DNA of 64,000 bases from Prochlorococcaceae cyanobacterium jk18x22bins.40 (GTDB lineage Bacteria; Cyanobacteriota; Cyanobacteriia; PCC-6307; Cyanobiaceae), in NCBI GenBank assembly GCA_022826155.1, contig JAJDVL010000004.1:1-64000 (forward strand). The letters run 5' to 3'. The translations under genes were made by a program, and so were the position numbers. The notes under the pieces are model-generated. The model worked only from the letters and a program-made list of their open reading frames with translations. It was not told the DNA's origin and searched no databases. Shown here piece by piece: positions 28,223 to 37,733 of this stretch. Position 1 is the first letter of the stretch, and every line of letters begins with the position of its first letter.

Positions 28223-29185
28223 CTGATTCGGGGACGTTTTGCACCCACACCCAGCGGTCCGCTCCACCTGGGCAATCTGCGCACAGCGCTTCTGGCCTGG
28301 CTCCATTGCCGCCTTCAAGGTGGGACGTTCCTGCTGAGGATTGACGATCTGGACCATCCTCGGCTCCAGCCCGGCGCGGGAGAGGCGATTCTGAGGGACC
28401 TGCGCTGGCTCGGCCTCGATTGGGACGAGGGTCCCGATGTCGGCGGACCCTGCGGACCTTATCGCCAAAGCGGACGCCGCTGGCGCTACCACAAGGCATT
28501 ATCCAGTCTACGGCGCCGTGGATTGCTCTTCCCTTGCCGCTGTAGTCGCCGGATGTTGGCTGCCGTCTCCGCGCCCCATGGCGTTACCCCCCTGTACCCA
28601 GGCACCTGCCGCAACCGTCGGGACTGGGGACCACAGCAGGGAAAGCTGCCAAGCTGGCGCTGGCGGGCGCCCAACCGCCACTGCCGTGTGTCGGAGATGC
28701 TCCGACCGGCACCCGAGGGCTGGCTGCCCACCATGGTGGGGGACGTGGTGCTGCGCAGGGCCGACGGGTTCGTTGCCTATCACCTGGCCACTGCTGTGGA
28801 CGAGATGGCCATGGGCGTCACCCAGGTGTTCCGCGGTGCGGATCTGCTACCCACCACAGCCGTGCAGGTGGCTCTGATGGAAGAGATGGGGGGAACGCCC
28901 CCGCGCTACTGGCATGGTCCCCTGTTGCGGGATCGCCACGGGCAACGTCTAGCCAAGCGGGCGGGAGCGTTTGGTATCGAGGCTCTGCGCCAATCCGGTT
29001 GGGATGCTCCGGCGGTTGTGGGCGCCCTGGCCGGCAGCGTCGGTCTCCTTGACGGCGGGCGGCAGCGTCTCTCAGCCGCTGAGTTGCTCAGTGATCTCAG
29101 CCTGTCTCGTCTGGAGGCCGCCTGTCGAACAGACCACACCCCGCAGCCGGAAGGGCTGCCTTGGGGGGAGGGTGCCGCTCCCTAA
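28223..29185 (+). CDS. gluQ: Glutamyl-Q tRNA(Asp) synthetase with a non-ATG start
   Basis: This enzyme attaches glutamate to queuosine in tRNA-Asp. The frame is intact: RGRFAPTPSGPLHLGNLRTA (class I HIGH-like motif), LLRIDDLDHPR, zinc-type cysteines FPCRCSRR and TPLYPGTCRNRR, VVLRRADGFVAYHLATAVDE, and a KMSKS remnant (LAKRAGA). The family's N-terminus begins two or three codons before RGRFAP. In this frame no ATG, GTG or TTG exists upstream of 28523, which would cut away the whole HIGH region. The likely start is CTG 28223, ten nt after AAGGAG, or ATT 28226. About 320 residues. Coupled to hup. Confidence 0.85.
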   Translation: MIRGRFAPTPSGPLHLGNLRTALLAWLHCRLQGGTFLLRIDDLDHPRLQPGAGEAILRDLRWLGLDWDEGPDVGGPCGPYRQSGRRWRYHKALSSLRRRGLLFPCRCSRRMLAAVSAPHGVTPLYPGTCRNRRDWGPQQGKLPSWRWRAPNRHCRVSEMLRPAPEGWLPTMVGDVVLRRADGFVAYHLATAVDEMAMGVTQVFRGADLLPTTAVQVALMEEMGGTPPRYWHGPLLRDRHGQRLAKRAGAFGIEALRQSGWDAPAVVGALAGSVGLLDGGRQRLSAAELLSDLSLSRLEAACRTDHTPQPEGLPWGEGAAP

Positions 29186-29215
29186 GCTGAGGTTTCTTTG
29201 CTACGGTTCAGCACA

Positions 29216-30007
29216 ATGTATCGTATCACCTTCCAGCGGCGCGTCTCCTGGCGTGCTCTGCTGCTTACCGCTCTGGTGGTGGGCCTTGCCCCCGGTCCCG
29301 CCATGGGACAGCCCCACACGGACCAGCAGATTAAACGTCTGGCGTTGGATGCCCTGCGGGAATCGCCCGAGCTGGTGTTGGAGATCATTCGGGACAACCC
29401 CGAAGTGGTCACCCAGGCGGTGGCCATCCTGCAGGAGCGGGAGCGGGCCCAACAGGCCCAGGCAACCCAGGCGGCCCTGGCCACCCACCGGGACGCCCTG
29501 TTCAGCCAACCCGGGCCGATGCTGGGCAACCCGGACGGGGATGTCACCATCGTGGAATTCTTTGACTACAACTGTGTCCACTGTCGGCGCAGCAGCCATG
29601 TTCTCCACGACTTGCTGGAGGCGGACGATCAAGTTCGGGTGGTGCTGCGGGAGTGGCCCATCCTTGGGGAAGGGAGCCGGTTTGCAGCCCGGGCTTCCCT
29701 TGCCGCTGGGCAACAGGGTCAGTATCAAGCCTTCCACCAGGCCTTGATGAATCTTCCCGGTGAAGCCACGGAAGCCAGTGTCATCAGCACCGCCAGAACA
29801 TTGGGCCTGGACGTGAGCAAGCTGCGTCGCGACATGGCCGCCCCGGAGGTGGATGCCCATCTGGAGCGCTCCGATCAACTGGCCCGTGCCCTCCGGCTCA
29901 CGGGAACACCCGCCTTTGTGGTGGGCAACACCCTGGTGTCGGGGTTCACCAGCCTTGAACGTCTGCAAGACCTGGTGCAGCAATCCCGCTCGGGAGGCCT
30001 CCGCTAG
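29216..30007 (+). CDS. DsbA-like thioredoxin-fold thiol oxidoreductase, exported
   Basis: This 263-residue protein has a signal peptide (FQRRVSWRALLLTALVVGLA, cleavage near PAMGQ), a helical N-terminal dimerisation-like segment with many Q/A/R residues (about 40-85), and a thioredoxin domain with EFFDYNCVHCRRS (active site CVHC, about residue 120). The cis-Pro site is RLTGTPAFVVGNTLVSG. The layout resembles the Com1/ScsC group of periplasmic disulfide isomerases. A start at ATG 29216 gives a compact n-region. It follows gluQ by 30 nt. Confidence 0.88.
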   Translation: MYRITFQRRVSWRALLLTALVVGLAPGPAMGQPHTDQQIKRLALDALRESPELVLEIIRDNPEVVTQAVAILQERERAQQAQATQAALATHRDALFSQPGPMLGNPDGDVTIVEFFDYNCVHCRRSSHVLHDLLEADDQVRVVLREWPILGEGSRFAARASLAAGQQGQYQAFHQALMNLPGEATEASVISTARTLGLDVSKLRRDMAAPEVDAHLERSDQLARALRLTGTPAFVVGNTLVSGFTSLERLQDLVQQSRSGGLR

Positions 30008-30376
<369 letters not shown>

Positions 30377-30439
30377 ACCTGGCCCCCCACGCCCTCCTCA
30401 AGCCACCCTCCCTGTGAGAGCAACCACCACACCTGATTC

Positions 30440-32443
30440 ATGCCTTTAATCCCGTCGTTGCGTCATCGGTTCGACAACTTTCTCGATCTCACCCGCAAGC
30501 TGCACCGCCTGACCCAGCCCTACTTCCTGCCCCTGGAGGAAACCAACGGCTGGCAGTTTCTGGGCCTGTTGGTGGCCCTGATCTTCTGCGTTGGCGGTGT
30601 TGTGCTGTTTGTGCTGACAGCCCTCATAGCTGCGGTCCATGGCATCCTTCCAGAACTGACGGACACCTATCTGGGTGGCGTGGAAGGGTCGTTGACCACC
30701 ATTTGGTCCGGTTGGTGGGGCGTGCTGTTCTGTGGACTGTTTGCAGTGGGTTGTCTGTCCTTTTTTGCCCTGAGGCGTCAACTGCGACGGCGACGCTGGC
30801 TGCCCTGGTTGTTGTTGGGCGTCATTATCTTTATGCTCTTGGCGGTGAACGGCATTAATGCGGGAATCACCTTCATTGCCCGGGATCTCACCGATGCTCT
30901 GACTACTAGCCCCCCAAGCCGTGAAGAAAGCTACAGGAACCTATGGATCTATGCCGTCTGTTTTATTGTGGCACTGCCCATTCGCACATCTCAATTATTT
31001 TTTACACTAAAATTGGGAATTCTTTGGCGAGAGTGGCTTTCCAAAAGCTTAGTCACAGACTATATGACAGATCGCGCCTATTATCGAATCAATCCTAACG
31101 ATGAACAGGTCACTGATATTGATAATCCAGATCAAAGAATCTCCGATGACACGCGAGATTTTACGGTGGAAGCACTTGGTTTCGCATTAAGTATTTTTGA
31201 TTCCATTCTGACATTCCTGTTAAACATTCTAATTTTGTGGAGCATCAGCACAGAATTAACACTGGCTTTATTTGTCTATACCCTAATCTGTTCTACAATT
31301 CTGATTATTTCTAGTCGAAAACTGTTTAAGCTTAATGTCAATCAACTGCGGTATGAGGCTGACTTCCGTTATGGACTGGTCCACGTACGGGACAATGCCG
31401 AATCCATTGCTTTCTACCGAGGGGAAAAGCAAGAGCAGGAGGAAACGAAACGCCGTCTTGGAGTTGCAGTCAATAACTTTAACCTGCTGATCATCTGGTT
31501 AACCATTATCAGGACCATGCAACGCTCCGCCAACTATGGGTCCAATTTTATCCCCTACCTGGTTCTCATTGAGCCGATTTTGAACGAGGAGATAACGTAC
31601 GGTAGCTTTGTCCAGGCGAGCGTGGCCTTCAGCCTAGTGGAAAGCGCTATTTTCTTCATCATTAACAATATCGACAGCCTGGCTCGTTTTTCCGCATCTA
31701 TCGACCGTCTTGCTGGCTTCCAAACCAATATCGAGGCGGAAATTCAACAATCCCGCCTGGCTCAACAGGCCGTTACCAGTGGGGACGAGCTTGTGGTGCG
31801 CCATGCCACCCTTGCCACGCCCCAGACCAATCGCGTCCTCATCAAAGACCTCAATCTCAGTGTGGGCGATGATGAACATCTCCTGGTGGTGGGACCGTCC
31901 GGCTGCGGCAAAACCTCCCTGCTGCGCATGGTCAGTGGCCTGTGGAGTCCCAGGGAGGGGACGGTGGAGTCTCCCCGATCGGGGGACCTGCTGTTCATTC
32001 CCCAAAAGCCCTACATGACCCTGGGCACCCTGCGGGAACAGCTTTGCTATCCCCAGCAGCCGGATCCGGCCCTCTTTTCCGACGACCACCTGAGATCCGT
32101 TCTGGAATTGGTGAATCTGGGGAGCCTGGTGCAGCGCTATCCCGATTTCAACGTGAAGCAGGACTGGCCACGGCTCCTCTCCCTGGGGGAACAACAACGG
32201 CTGGCCTTTGCCCGTCTGCTGCTCAATTCCCCCCGTTACGTGGTTCTGGACGAGGCCACCAGTGCGGTGGACGTGAAGACGGAACGGCTCCTCTACAACC
32301 TGTTGACGGAGCGCAACATCGCCTTCATCAGCGTGGGCCACCGGCCCACCCTCACCGCCTTTCACGACAACGTTCTGGAGCTGGACGGCTCCGGATCCTG
32401 GCGCCTGCTCCCTGCCAGCGGCTACGGGATGAGCCCGGCCTGA
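30440..32443 (+). CDS. ABC transporter, fused permease and ATPase (SbmA/BacA-like membrane domain)
   Basis: This 667-residue half transporter has about six membrane helices (residues 45-400). Its membrane domain is of the ABC_membrane_2 type shared with BacA/YddA/ALD proteins (LGILWREWLSKSLVTDYMTD, RAYYRINPNDEQVTDIDNPDQRISDD). The C-terminal ATPase has Walker A VGPSGCGKTSLLRM (about 493), signature SLGEQQRLAFARL, and Walker B YVVLDEATSAVD. The family moves peptides, vitamin B12 or acyl substrates; the substrate here is unknown. The middle of the gene (about 30900-31740) is clearly AT-richer than both ends. Confidence 0.93.
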   Translation: MPLIPSLRHRFDNFLDLTRKLHRLTQPYFLPLEETNGWQFLGLLVALIFCVGGVVLFVLTALIAAVHGILPELTDTYLGGVEGSLTTIWSGWWGVLFCGLFAVGCLSFFALRRQLRRRRWLPWLLLGVIIFMLLAVNGINAGITFIARDLTDALTTSPPSREESYRNLWIYAVCFIVALPIRTSQLFFTLKLGILWREWLSKSLVTDYMTDRAYYRINPNDEQVTDIDNPDQRISDDTRDFTVEALGFALSIFDSILTFLLNILILWSISTELTLALFVYTLICSTILIISSRKLFKLNVNQLRYEADFRYGLVHVRDNAESIAFYRGEKQEQEETKRRLGVAVNNFNLLIIWLTIIRTMQRSANYGSNFIPYLVLIEPILNEEITYGSFVQASVAFSLVESAIFFIINNIDSLARFSASIDRLAGFQTNIEAEIQQSRLAQQAVTSGDELVVRHATLATPQTNRVLIKDLNLSVGDDEHLLVVGPSGCGKTSLLRMVSGLWSPREGTVESPRSGDLLFIPQKPYMTLGTLREQLCYPQQPDPALFSDDHLRSVLELVNLGSLVQRYPDFNVKQDWPRLLSLGEQQRLAFARLLLNSPRYVVLDEATSAVDVKTERLLYNLLTERNIAFISVGHRPTLTAFHDNVLELDGSGSWRLLPASGYGMSPA

Positions 32444-32489
32444 TGGAATGCCCAACCCAATAGGATGAAGGTCATCCAGAGCCTTCCCC

Positions 32490-32702
32490 ATGACAGACTC
32501 TGCTGCTGCAGATCCCGGCAGCCCATCGTCGGAGCCGCTGCCGCCAACGTCCAGCGCCACCACCAACGAGGCGCCAGCCTTCGGGTGGAGCAGCTATGCG
32601 GAGCGGATCAACGGGCGGTTTGCCATGGTGGGCATTCTGGTGATTGCAGCCCTTGAACTCTGCACCGGCTCCACGGTGATTCATTGGCTCGGCTTGGGTT
32701 GA
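32490..32702 (+). CDS. hli: High-light-inducible protein (HLIP)
   Basis: This 70-residue protein is a one-helix CAB-family protein. The chlorophyll-binding motif is ERINGRFAMVGILVIAALE, followed by TGSTVIHWLGLG. The N-terminal 25 residues are Ser/Pro/Thr-rich. HLIPs bind chlorophyll and carotenoid and protect photosystem assembly under excess light. Its stop overlaps the pabB frame. Confidence 0.95.
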   Translation: MTDSAAADPGSPSSEPLPPTSSATTNEAPAFGWSSYAERINGRFAMVGILVIAALELCTGSTVIHWLGLG

Positions 32703-34168
32703 AGCCCGCCAAGGCCGTCGTGCCCCTCCCCCTGGTGAGACCACTGCCCTGGCGCGAGCCGTATGGCGCCGCCCAACTTCTGGCCAGCCATTGGGGCCGT
32801 GACGGGCTTGTGTTGCTGGACACGCACCCTGTGGCCTGTGGGGGTGTGTCCGGCCGCCAACGGGACGGCGCCAGCCGGTGGTCGTTTCTGGGCGCCGGGC
32901 CTGTTCGGCAGCTCTGTTGCCAAAGCTGGCCCTCGTGGGGGCGTGGCGCTTCTGCCTCCTGCGCAGCAGCGGGCGAAGACGATCCCTTCACTCTCCTGCG
33001 CCAAGCGTTGCCGGAGCGGGGGACCTGGACTCCCACGTCCGGGCCGTGCCCCTTCATGGGCGGGTGGATGGGTTGGCTCAGCTATGAAGCGGGCGCCTGG
33101 CTGGAGCGCCACCCGCCATGGCGGCGGCCCGACCAGCCCCTCCTCTGGGCCGGACTTCACGACCCCCTGCTCTGCTTTGATCTGCTGGAGCGGCAGGTAT
33201 TTTCCGTCAGCCATGGGTTCACCGGCGAGGGATGGGAGCGCAGCGCCACCCTGGCGGCCCAGCGTCAGGAGATGCTTGCCCACCTCTGGACTGCCCCTGC
33301 ACCCCCTGCTCCAGAGGAGCCGAAGGCAGTTCAGGGCGCCTGGGCGTGGCACACCAGCGCCGGGGAGTTTGCCCAACAAGTGGTGCAGCTCAAGAAACGG
33401 ATCGGGGCAGGGGACATCTTTCAGGCCAACCTGAGCTGTTGCTGTGAGTCGACCCTACCCAGCCCACCGGATCCCCTGGAGCTCTATGGCCGTCTGCGTC
33501 AGCAGAGTCCCACACCCTTCGCAGGGCTGGTGATCCGCGGTGAACATGCCCTGCTCTCGGCGTCCCCCGAACGTTTTTTCCGGGTGCGGAGCGACGGCTG
33601 GGTGGAAACCCGGCCCATCAAGGGGACTCGCCCCCGCCACCAGGACCCTGCGCAAGATGCGGCCCTGGCGGTGGAGTTGATCACCAGCGGCAAGGATCGT
33701 GCTGAAAACGTCATGATTGTGGACCTGCTGCGCAACGATCTGGGCCGTGTTTGCCGTCCCGGCACCATTGCCGTGCCCACCCTGGTGGGGCTGGAGGGCT
33801 ACCGGCAGGTGTACCATCTCACGTCCGTCGTCACCGGCCAGTTGCAGGCGGACCGTGACGTGGTGGATCTGCTGCGCAGCGCCTGGCCCGGCGGCTCCGT
33901 CACCGGAGCACCCAAGGTGAGGTCATGCCAGCGGCTGGCGGAGCTGGAGCCCCTGCCCCGGGGACCCTATTGCGGCTCCCTGTTCCGGTTGGGTCTGGAT
34001 GGCAGCCTGGATAGCAACATCATCATCCGCACCGTGATCCAGAAGGGCTGTCGCCTGCGGGCCCATGCCGGCTGTGGCATTGTCTACGACTCGGACCCAG
34101 CCGCGGAAACCCGGGAAATGCACCTCAAAATGGCGCCCCTCCTCCAGGTGCTGCAGCTCGTGCCATGA
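32684..34168 (+). CDS. pabB: Aminodeoxychorismate synthase component I
   Basis: This protein makes 4-amino-4-deoxychorismate for folate. The chorismate-binding domain has GDIFQANLSC, the PabB-specific ETRPIKGTRPRH lysine motif (TrpE has Ala there), VDLLRNDLGRVCRPG, GGSVTGAPKVRS and AHAGCGIVYDSDPA. The start is uncertain: TTG 32684 gives 494 residues overlapping hli, while TTG 32699 (TTGA overlap) and GTG 32720 are alternatives. The downstream aminotransferase-fold lyase overlaps by 4 nt (ATGA), consistent with a pabB-pabC unit. Confidence 0.93.
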   Translation: MARLGLKPAKAVVPLPLVRPLPWREPYGAAQLLASHWGRDGLVLLDTHPVACGGVSGRQRDGASRWSFLGAGPVRQLCCQSWPSWGRGASASCAAAGEDDPFTLLRQALPERGTWTPTSGPCPFMGGWMGWLSYEAGAWLERHPPWRRPDQPLLWAGLHDPLLCFDLLERQVFSVSHGFTGEGWERSATLAAQRQEMLAHLWTAPAPPAPEEPKAVQGAWAWHTSAGEFAQQVVQLKKRIGAGDIFQANLSCCCESTLPSPPDPLELYGRLRQQSPTPFAGLVIRGEHALLSASPERFFRVRSDGWVETRPIKGTRPRHQDPAQDAALAVELITSGKDRAENVMIVDLLRNDLGRVCRPGTIAVPTLVGLEGYRQVYHLTSVVTGQLQADRDVVDLLRSAWPGGSVTGAPKVRSCQRLAELEPLPRGPYCGSLFRLGLDGSLDSNIIIRTVIQKGCRLRAHAGCGIVYDSDPAAETREMHLKMAPLLQVLQLVP

Positions 34169-35007
34169 GGGAACCCCCTGCAGACAGCCTGGCCTGGTTT
34201 GCGGGGCGATGGGATGCACCAGGGCGCCTGGCCGTGCCCCTGGACGACCGGGGCTTGAACTTGGCGGACGGTGTCTTTGAAACCCTGCTGTGGGGCTCGG
34301 ACGGGCCAGTGTTGTGGTCGCAACACTGGCAACGGCTGCAGCGGGGCTGCGTCTTGCTGGGCCTGACGCCTGAACCTGACTCTACCCGGATTCAGGCCCT
34401 GGCGGCGGAGGGCTTCCGGCGCTTGGGCTCCCCCAGCGGCCAGGCGGCGCTGCGGATCACCGTCAGCCGTGGCCCTGGCCAGCGGGGGCTGGCGTTTCCC
34501 CAACCCCAACAGCCGCGCCTCTGGCTCCACGTCCATGCCGTCGCCCCCTACTTTGTGCCGGTGGACGTAATCACCAGCCGTCTGGTGCGGCGCCATGGGG
34601 ACTGCGCCAGCAGCCGTTGCAAAACCCTGAACTACACCGATGCCGTCATCGCCCGGCGTGAAGCCCAACTGGCGGACGCCGATGACGCCCTGCTGCTGAG
34701 CAACGCCGGCCACTACTCCTGCGCTACCGCCGCCAACCTCTGGATCCGGCAGGGGATGGACTGGCTGACGCCAGGGCTGGATCAGGGCTGCTTGCCCGGC
34801 ACCATGCGGGGACAACTCCTGCGGCAGCCCCACTGCCATGAGCACCCCATCAGCCGCCAAATGCTACTGGCTGGCGGCGGCTTTCTCCTCAACAGCATCA
34901 GTTGCCGTCCCATCCGTTCCCTGGATGGTCAGGCTTCCCGCCCCCTGGATCCCCAGGAGGCCGAGCGTGTGTTCAAGCAGCTCGTCGTGGATGCCTCAGG
35001 AAACTGA
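34165..35007 (+). CDS. pabC: Class IV aminotransferase, probable aminodeoxychorismate lyase
   Basis: This 280-residue protein has the fold-type IV PLP layout: GLNLADGVFETLLWGSDGPV, RITVSRGPGQRGLAFPQP, the PLP lysine in SSRCKTLNYTDAVIARREAQ, and the C-terminal phosphate cup. It overlaps pabB by ATGA, so 4-amino-4-deoxychorismate lyase is the most likely activity. A branched-chain or D-amino acid aminotransferase role cannot be excluded by sequence alone. Confidence 0.88.
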   Translation: MREPPADSLAWFAGRWDAPGRLAVPLDDRGLNLADGVFETLLWGSDGPVLWSQHWQRLQRGCVLLGLTPEPDSTRIQALAAEGFRRLGSPSGQAALRITVSRGPGQRGLAFPQPQQPRLWLHVHAVAPYFVPVDVITSRLVRRHGDCASSRCKTLNYTDAVIARREAQLADADDALLLSNAGHYSCATAANLWIRQGMDWLTPGLDQGCLPGTMRGQLLRQPHCHEHPISRQMLLAGGGFLLNSISCRPIRSLDGQASRPLDPQEAERVFKQLVVDASGN

Positions 35008-35129
35008 CCCGATTGAGTGACAGGGAATCGTTTGGGGCCTGCAAAGATGGCCTACCCTGGCCGAAGGGGCCTGCACACTGACTGCACGTCCATGATGGCC
35101 AGCACGGAGGAGGCACGGGGAAGGCAGCC

Positions 35130-35981
35130 ATGCGGATTGCCCAGGTTGATGCGTTCACCGCCCAGCCCTTTGGGGGCAACGGCGCGGCAGTGGTGCTGCT
35201 CAGCGAGCCGGTGACGGGCCAATCCCTACAGGCCCTGGCGGCAGAATGCGCCCAGTCGGAAACAGCCTTTTTGCTGCCCCTGCAGGGGCAGTGGCTGCTG
35301 CGCTGGTTCACCCCCACGCTGGAGGTGGACCTCTGTGGTCACGGGACCATGGCGGCAGCCAGGGCTTTATCCCACTGGGGGGTATTGGCCCCTGGCCAGG
35401 CCATGGATCTCCACAGCCGCAGTGGGCCGCTGCCGGTGGAACAGCGGGGGGCGGGATTTCGTGTGCAACTGCCCACGGGTCAACTGCACAAAGCCCCCTT
35501 GGATCCCGGGTTGGATCAACTGTTGGGGACCCCCGTTCAGCAGCGCTGGACCTCGTCTCTCCGCTATGAAGTTGCCATGGTAGAGAGCACCTTCCCCTTG
35601 GCCACGTTGGCGCTGGACCAGGACCAATTGCGCCAACGGCCCTGCCTGGGACTGGTGGTAATGCAGGCCGGCCAGCTCGCCACGGCAGGAGCAGAGCCTC
35701 CTGATTATCTCCTGCGTTTTTTTGCTCCTCGGGCCGGGATTCCCGAGGACCCTGTCACGGGTTCAGCCCATGCCCTGGTTGCTCCCTATTGGTTGGCCCG
35801 CACCGGACGCACCCTGCTGAACGCTCGGCAGGTGTCCCGTCGCGGCGGCCGCCTGCGGCTGTGGCAGAGGGGCGAGGATCAGGTGGTCCTGGAGGGGGAG
35901 ACTGCGCTGGTGTGGAGTGGAGAGTTGATGGCCAACCTGGAGCCCGGCGGCCAACGGTTGTGGGAGGACTTGCTTCCTTGA
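35130..35981 (+). CDS. PhzF family isomerase-like protein
   Basis: This 283-residue protein has the PhzF/YddE fold signatures: FTAQPFGGNGAAVVLLSE at the N-terminus, the catalytic-type Glu in CAQSETAFLLP (about residue 45), VDLCGHGTMAAARAL (about 75), and EDPVTGSAHALVAPYW (about 205). The family includes isomerases in phenazine synthesis and many uncharacterised housekeeping members. No other phenazine genes are nearby, so the substrate is unknown. It is 3 nt upstream of the next gene. Confidence 0.88.
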   Translation: MRIAQVDAFTAQPFGGNGAAVVLLSEPVTGQSLQALAAECAQSETAFLLPLQGQWLLRWFTPTLEVDLCGHGTMAAARALSHWGVLAPGQAMDLHSRSGPLPVEQRGAGFRVQLPTGQLHKAPLDPGLDQLLGTPVQQRWTSSLRYEVAMVESTFPLATLALDQDQLRQRPCLGLVVMQAGQLATAGAEPPDYLLRFFAPRAGIPEDPVTGSAHALVAPYWLARTGRTLLNARQVSRRGGRLRLWQRGEDQVVLEGETALVWSGELMANLEPGGQRLWEDLLP

Positions 35982-35983
35982 GC

Positions 35984-36898
35984 ATGTCCATGGACAAAAA
36001 AGACGCCAGAGCAGGGAAGACGGCCCCAAGGCATCCCTGGGACGACGTGGATGGCCAGTGGCTGGCGGCGCGGGCCCAAGCTGTGGGGACAACCGCCCTG
36101 GCCCAGGGGGCTCTCTGTCCCATGCCCACAACCCTGTTGAGGCTCCCCAGGACGGCAGGGGCGGAGGTGCGTCGCCTGGTGGGGAGGCACCTCCAAGCCA
36201 TCGAACCCCGGAGCCAAGCCAATCCTTTCCTGCCCCCGGATCAACGGTTGGTGCTGAGAACCTGGGGGCCAGGCCACACGCTCCTGCTCAACAAATACCC
36301 CGTCCGCCCCGGTCATCTGCTGCTCATCACCAACGGGGAGCATCCCCAGTCAGGCTGGCTGAACGGGGAAGACTGGCGGGCGGCCGCCGCCCTCCTGGAA
36401 CGCCATGGGGGGCTGCTCTTTTTCAACAGCAGCCCGGTGGCGGGCGCCAGTCAGCCTCATCGCCATCTCCAACTGCTGCCCAGACTGCCAGGCCAGCCCT
36501 GCTTCCCCTGGGAGGCCTGGATCAATCAACCGGACGGGGTCTACCCCTGGCGGCTGCGTAAAACATCGCTGCGGCAGCGGGGTGGGGATTTGGCCGCAGC
36601 CCTGTACAGGATCTACGGGCAACAATTGGAGTCCCTGGGGCGGGGCTCCGCCAGGGAGCACAGCCAACCCCAGGGGGCCTACAATCTGCTGATCACGCCT
36701 GATTGGTTTATCACCGTTCCCCGGCTACGGGACGAGCATCAGGGCGTCAATATCAATGCCCTGGGCTTTGCCGGGATGGTGCTGGTGACAGAGCGCGCCA
36801 ATCCTGCCTGGTTGGCGGCGGGGGGTGACGTGTTGAGTGTGCTACGGGCCGTGGGTGAGGCGCCTGTAGCCGCACTCAAGCAGCGGGTTCCCGGCTGA
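35984..36898 (+). CDS. ATP adenylyltransferase (Ap4A phosphorylase)
   Basis: This 304-residue protein degrades diadenosine tetraphosphate. It contains NPFLPPDQRLVLRTWGPGHT, LLNKYPVRPGHLLLIT, the nucleotidylation motif GASQPHRHLQLLP with HxHxQ (about residue 155), and YNLLITPDWFITVPR. The start ATG 35984 lies 3 nt after the PhzF-like stop; the longer frame overlaps that gene. The end overlaps the next minus-strand gene by 23 nt. Confidence 0.92.
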   Translation: MSMDKKDARAGKTAPRHPWDDVDGQWLAARAQAVGTTALAQGALCPMPTTLLRLPRTAGAEVRRLVGRHLQAIEPRSQANPFLPPDQRLVLRTWGPGHTLLLNKYPVRPGHLLLITNGEHPQSGWLNGEDWRAAAALLERHGGLLFFNSSPVAGASQPHRHLQLLPRLPGQPCFPWEAWINQPDGVYPWRLRKTSLRQRGGDLAAALYRIYGQQLESLGRGSAREHSQPQGAYNLLITPDWFITVPRLRDEHQGVNINALGFAGMVLVTERANPAWLAAGGDVLSVLRAVGEAPVAALKQRVPG

Positions 36899-37094
36899 GT
36901 TGTTCTTCCAGCTTGCCGATCACGGAGTTGACAGCCGCCAGTTTGCGCTCCAGGCTATCCCGCCAGCTTTTCAGCATGTGGAGCTTGGCTTGTTTGTAAT
37001 GGCGGTCACGGCTGGGCCAATCCTGGCCCAGGCAGGCGGCAAAGACAGGGGGAAGCATGGGACACCGGGTGACTTGCAATGCTGTTTTAGCCAA
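36876..37094 (-). CDS. Small basic helical hypothetical protein (72 aa)
   Basis: The last 35 residues form a strongly helical, charged pattern (MLKSWRDSLERKLAAVNSVI, then GKLEEQLSREPAA) like a coiled coil, which reads as a conserved short cyanobacterial protein. The first 35 residues are less protein-like, so the real start may be an internal ATG near 36978. It converges with the Ap4A phosphorylase and overlaps it by 23 nt. No function is known. Confidence 0.5.
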   Translation of the reverse strand: MAKTALQVTRCPMLPPVFAACLGQDWPSRDRHYKQAKLHMLKSWRDSLERKLAAVNSVIGKLEEQLSREPAA

Positions 37095-37192
37095 TGGCAG
37101 ACCCGGTTCAGGTAGGGGTATCCACCCTTGGCCGGACTCCCTGGTTTGGCCGGGCCTGGGTTGTGCATCAAGACCCAGGGGGCTGCCTGCCG

Positions 37193-37621
37193 CTACCGTG
37201 CATCCACTGTGCTGTCGTTGCCGTCGGAGCCCATGGCCCGGGTGATGAGCTGATCGGACACGTCCTCGAAGTAACGCTCCAGTTCGTCATGGAGTTGGCA
37301 GAATTCCGACCAGACCACCCGCTTGAACTCCTCCGGGCGGGCACGGGCCATGACGGTGGTGCGCCGTTGCCGTGCATAGCGATAAGGACGCACACCATGC
37401 TTGCGGCAGATGGCGATGAACAGCCGCGTGGACCATCGGTCAGGGAGTGAAAACTTCAACTCCACCTTCGGTTCCTGATCCCTGTCCCCATTGACCAAGC
37501 GGGCATTCAATCGACCGATTGCCGCCTCGGCCGCCGCCCGTTCCCCCGGACTACCGGCACGCCGGAAAAATTCCTCCACCTTGGCCAGCTTCTGTCGCAG
37601 CGCCTTCTCATCAACCAGCAA
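37193..37621 (-). CDS. Hypothetical protein (142 aa)
   Basis: The N-terminal helix (EKALRQKLAKVEEFFRRAGS, then PGERAAAEAAIGRLNARL) resembles the DUF2786-type helix in which repeated Ala residues pair. The C-terminal domain has VELKFSLPDRWSTRLFIAIC, YRYARQRRTTVMARA and WSEFCQLHDELERYFED. Similar two-part proteins occur in plasmid and phage contexts of other bacteria, but I do not recognise a function. It lies directly upstream of and divergent from csoS1D. Confidence 0.65.
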   Translation of the reverse strand: MLVDEKALRQKLAKVEEFFRRAGSPGERAAAEAAIGRLNARLVNGDRDQEPKVELKFSLPDRWSTRLFIAICRKHGVRPYRYARQRRTTVMARARPEEFKRVVWSEFCQLHDELERYFEDVSDQLITRAMGSDGNDSTVDAR

Positions 37622-37733
37622 CGGCAGTCGCCATGGGGGCTGAAATTAGAGACTATCATTAAACTAGCCAACTTTCGCTATAGAAAAGGCGCGGGCGATG
37701 GCAGCTTCCCAACGCCGGAAGGGGACCGTCAGC

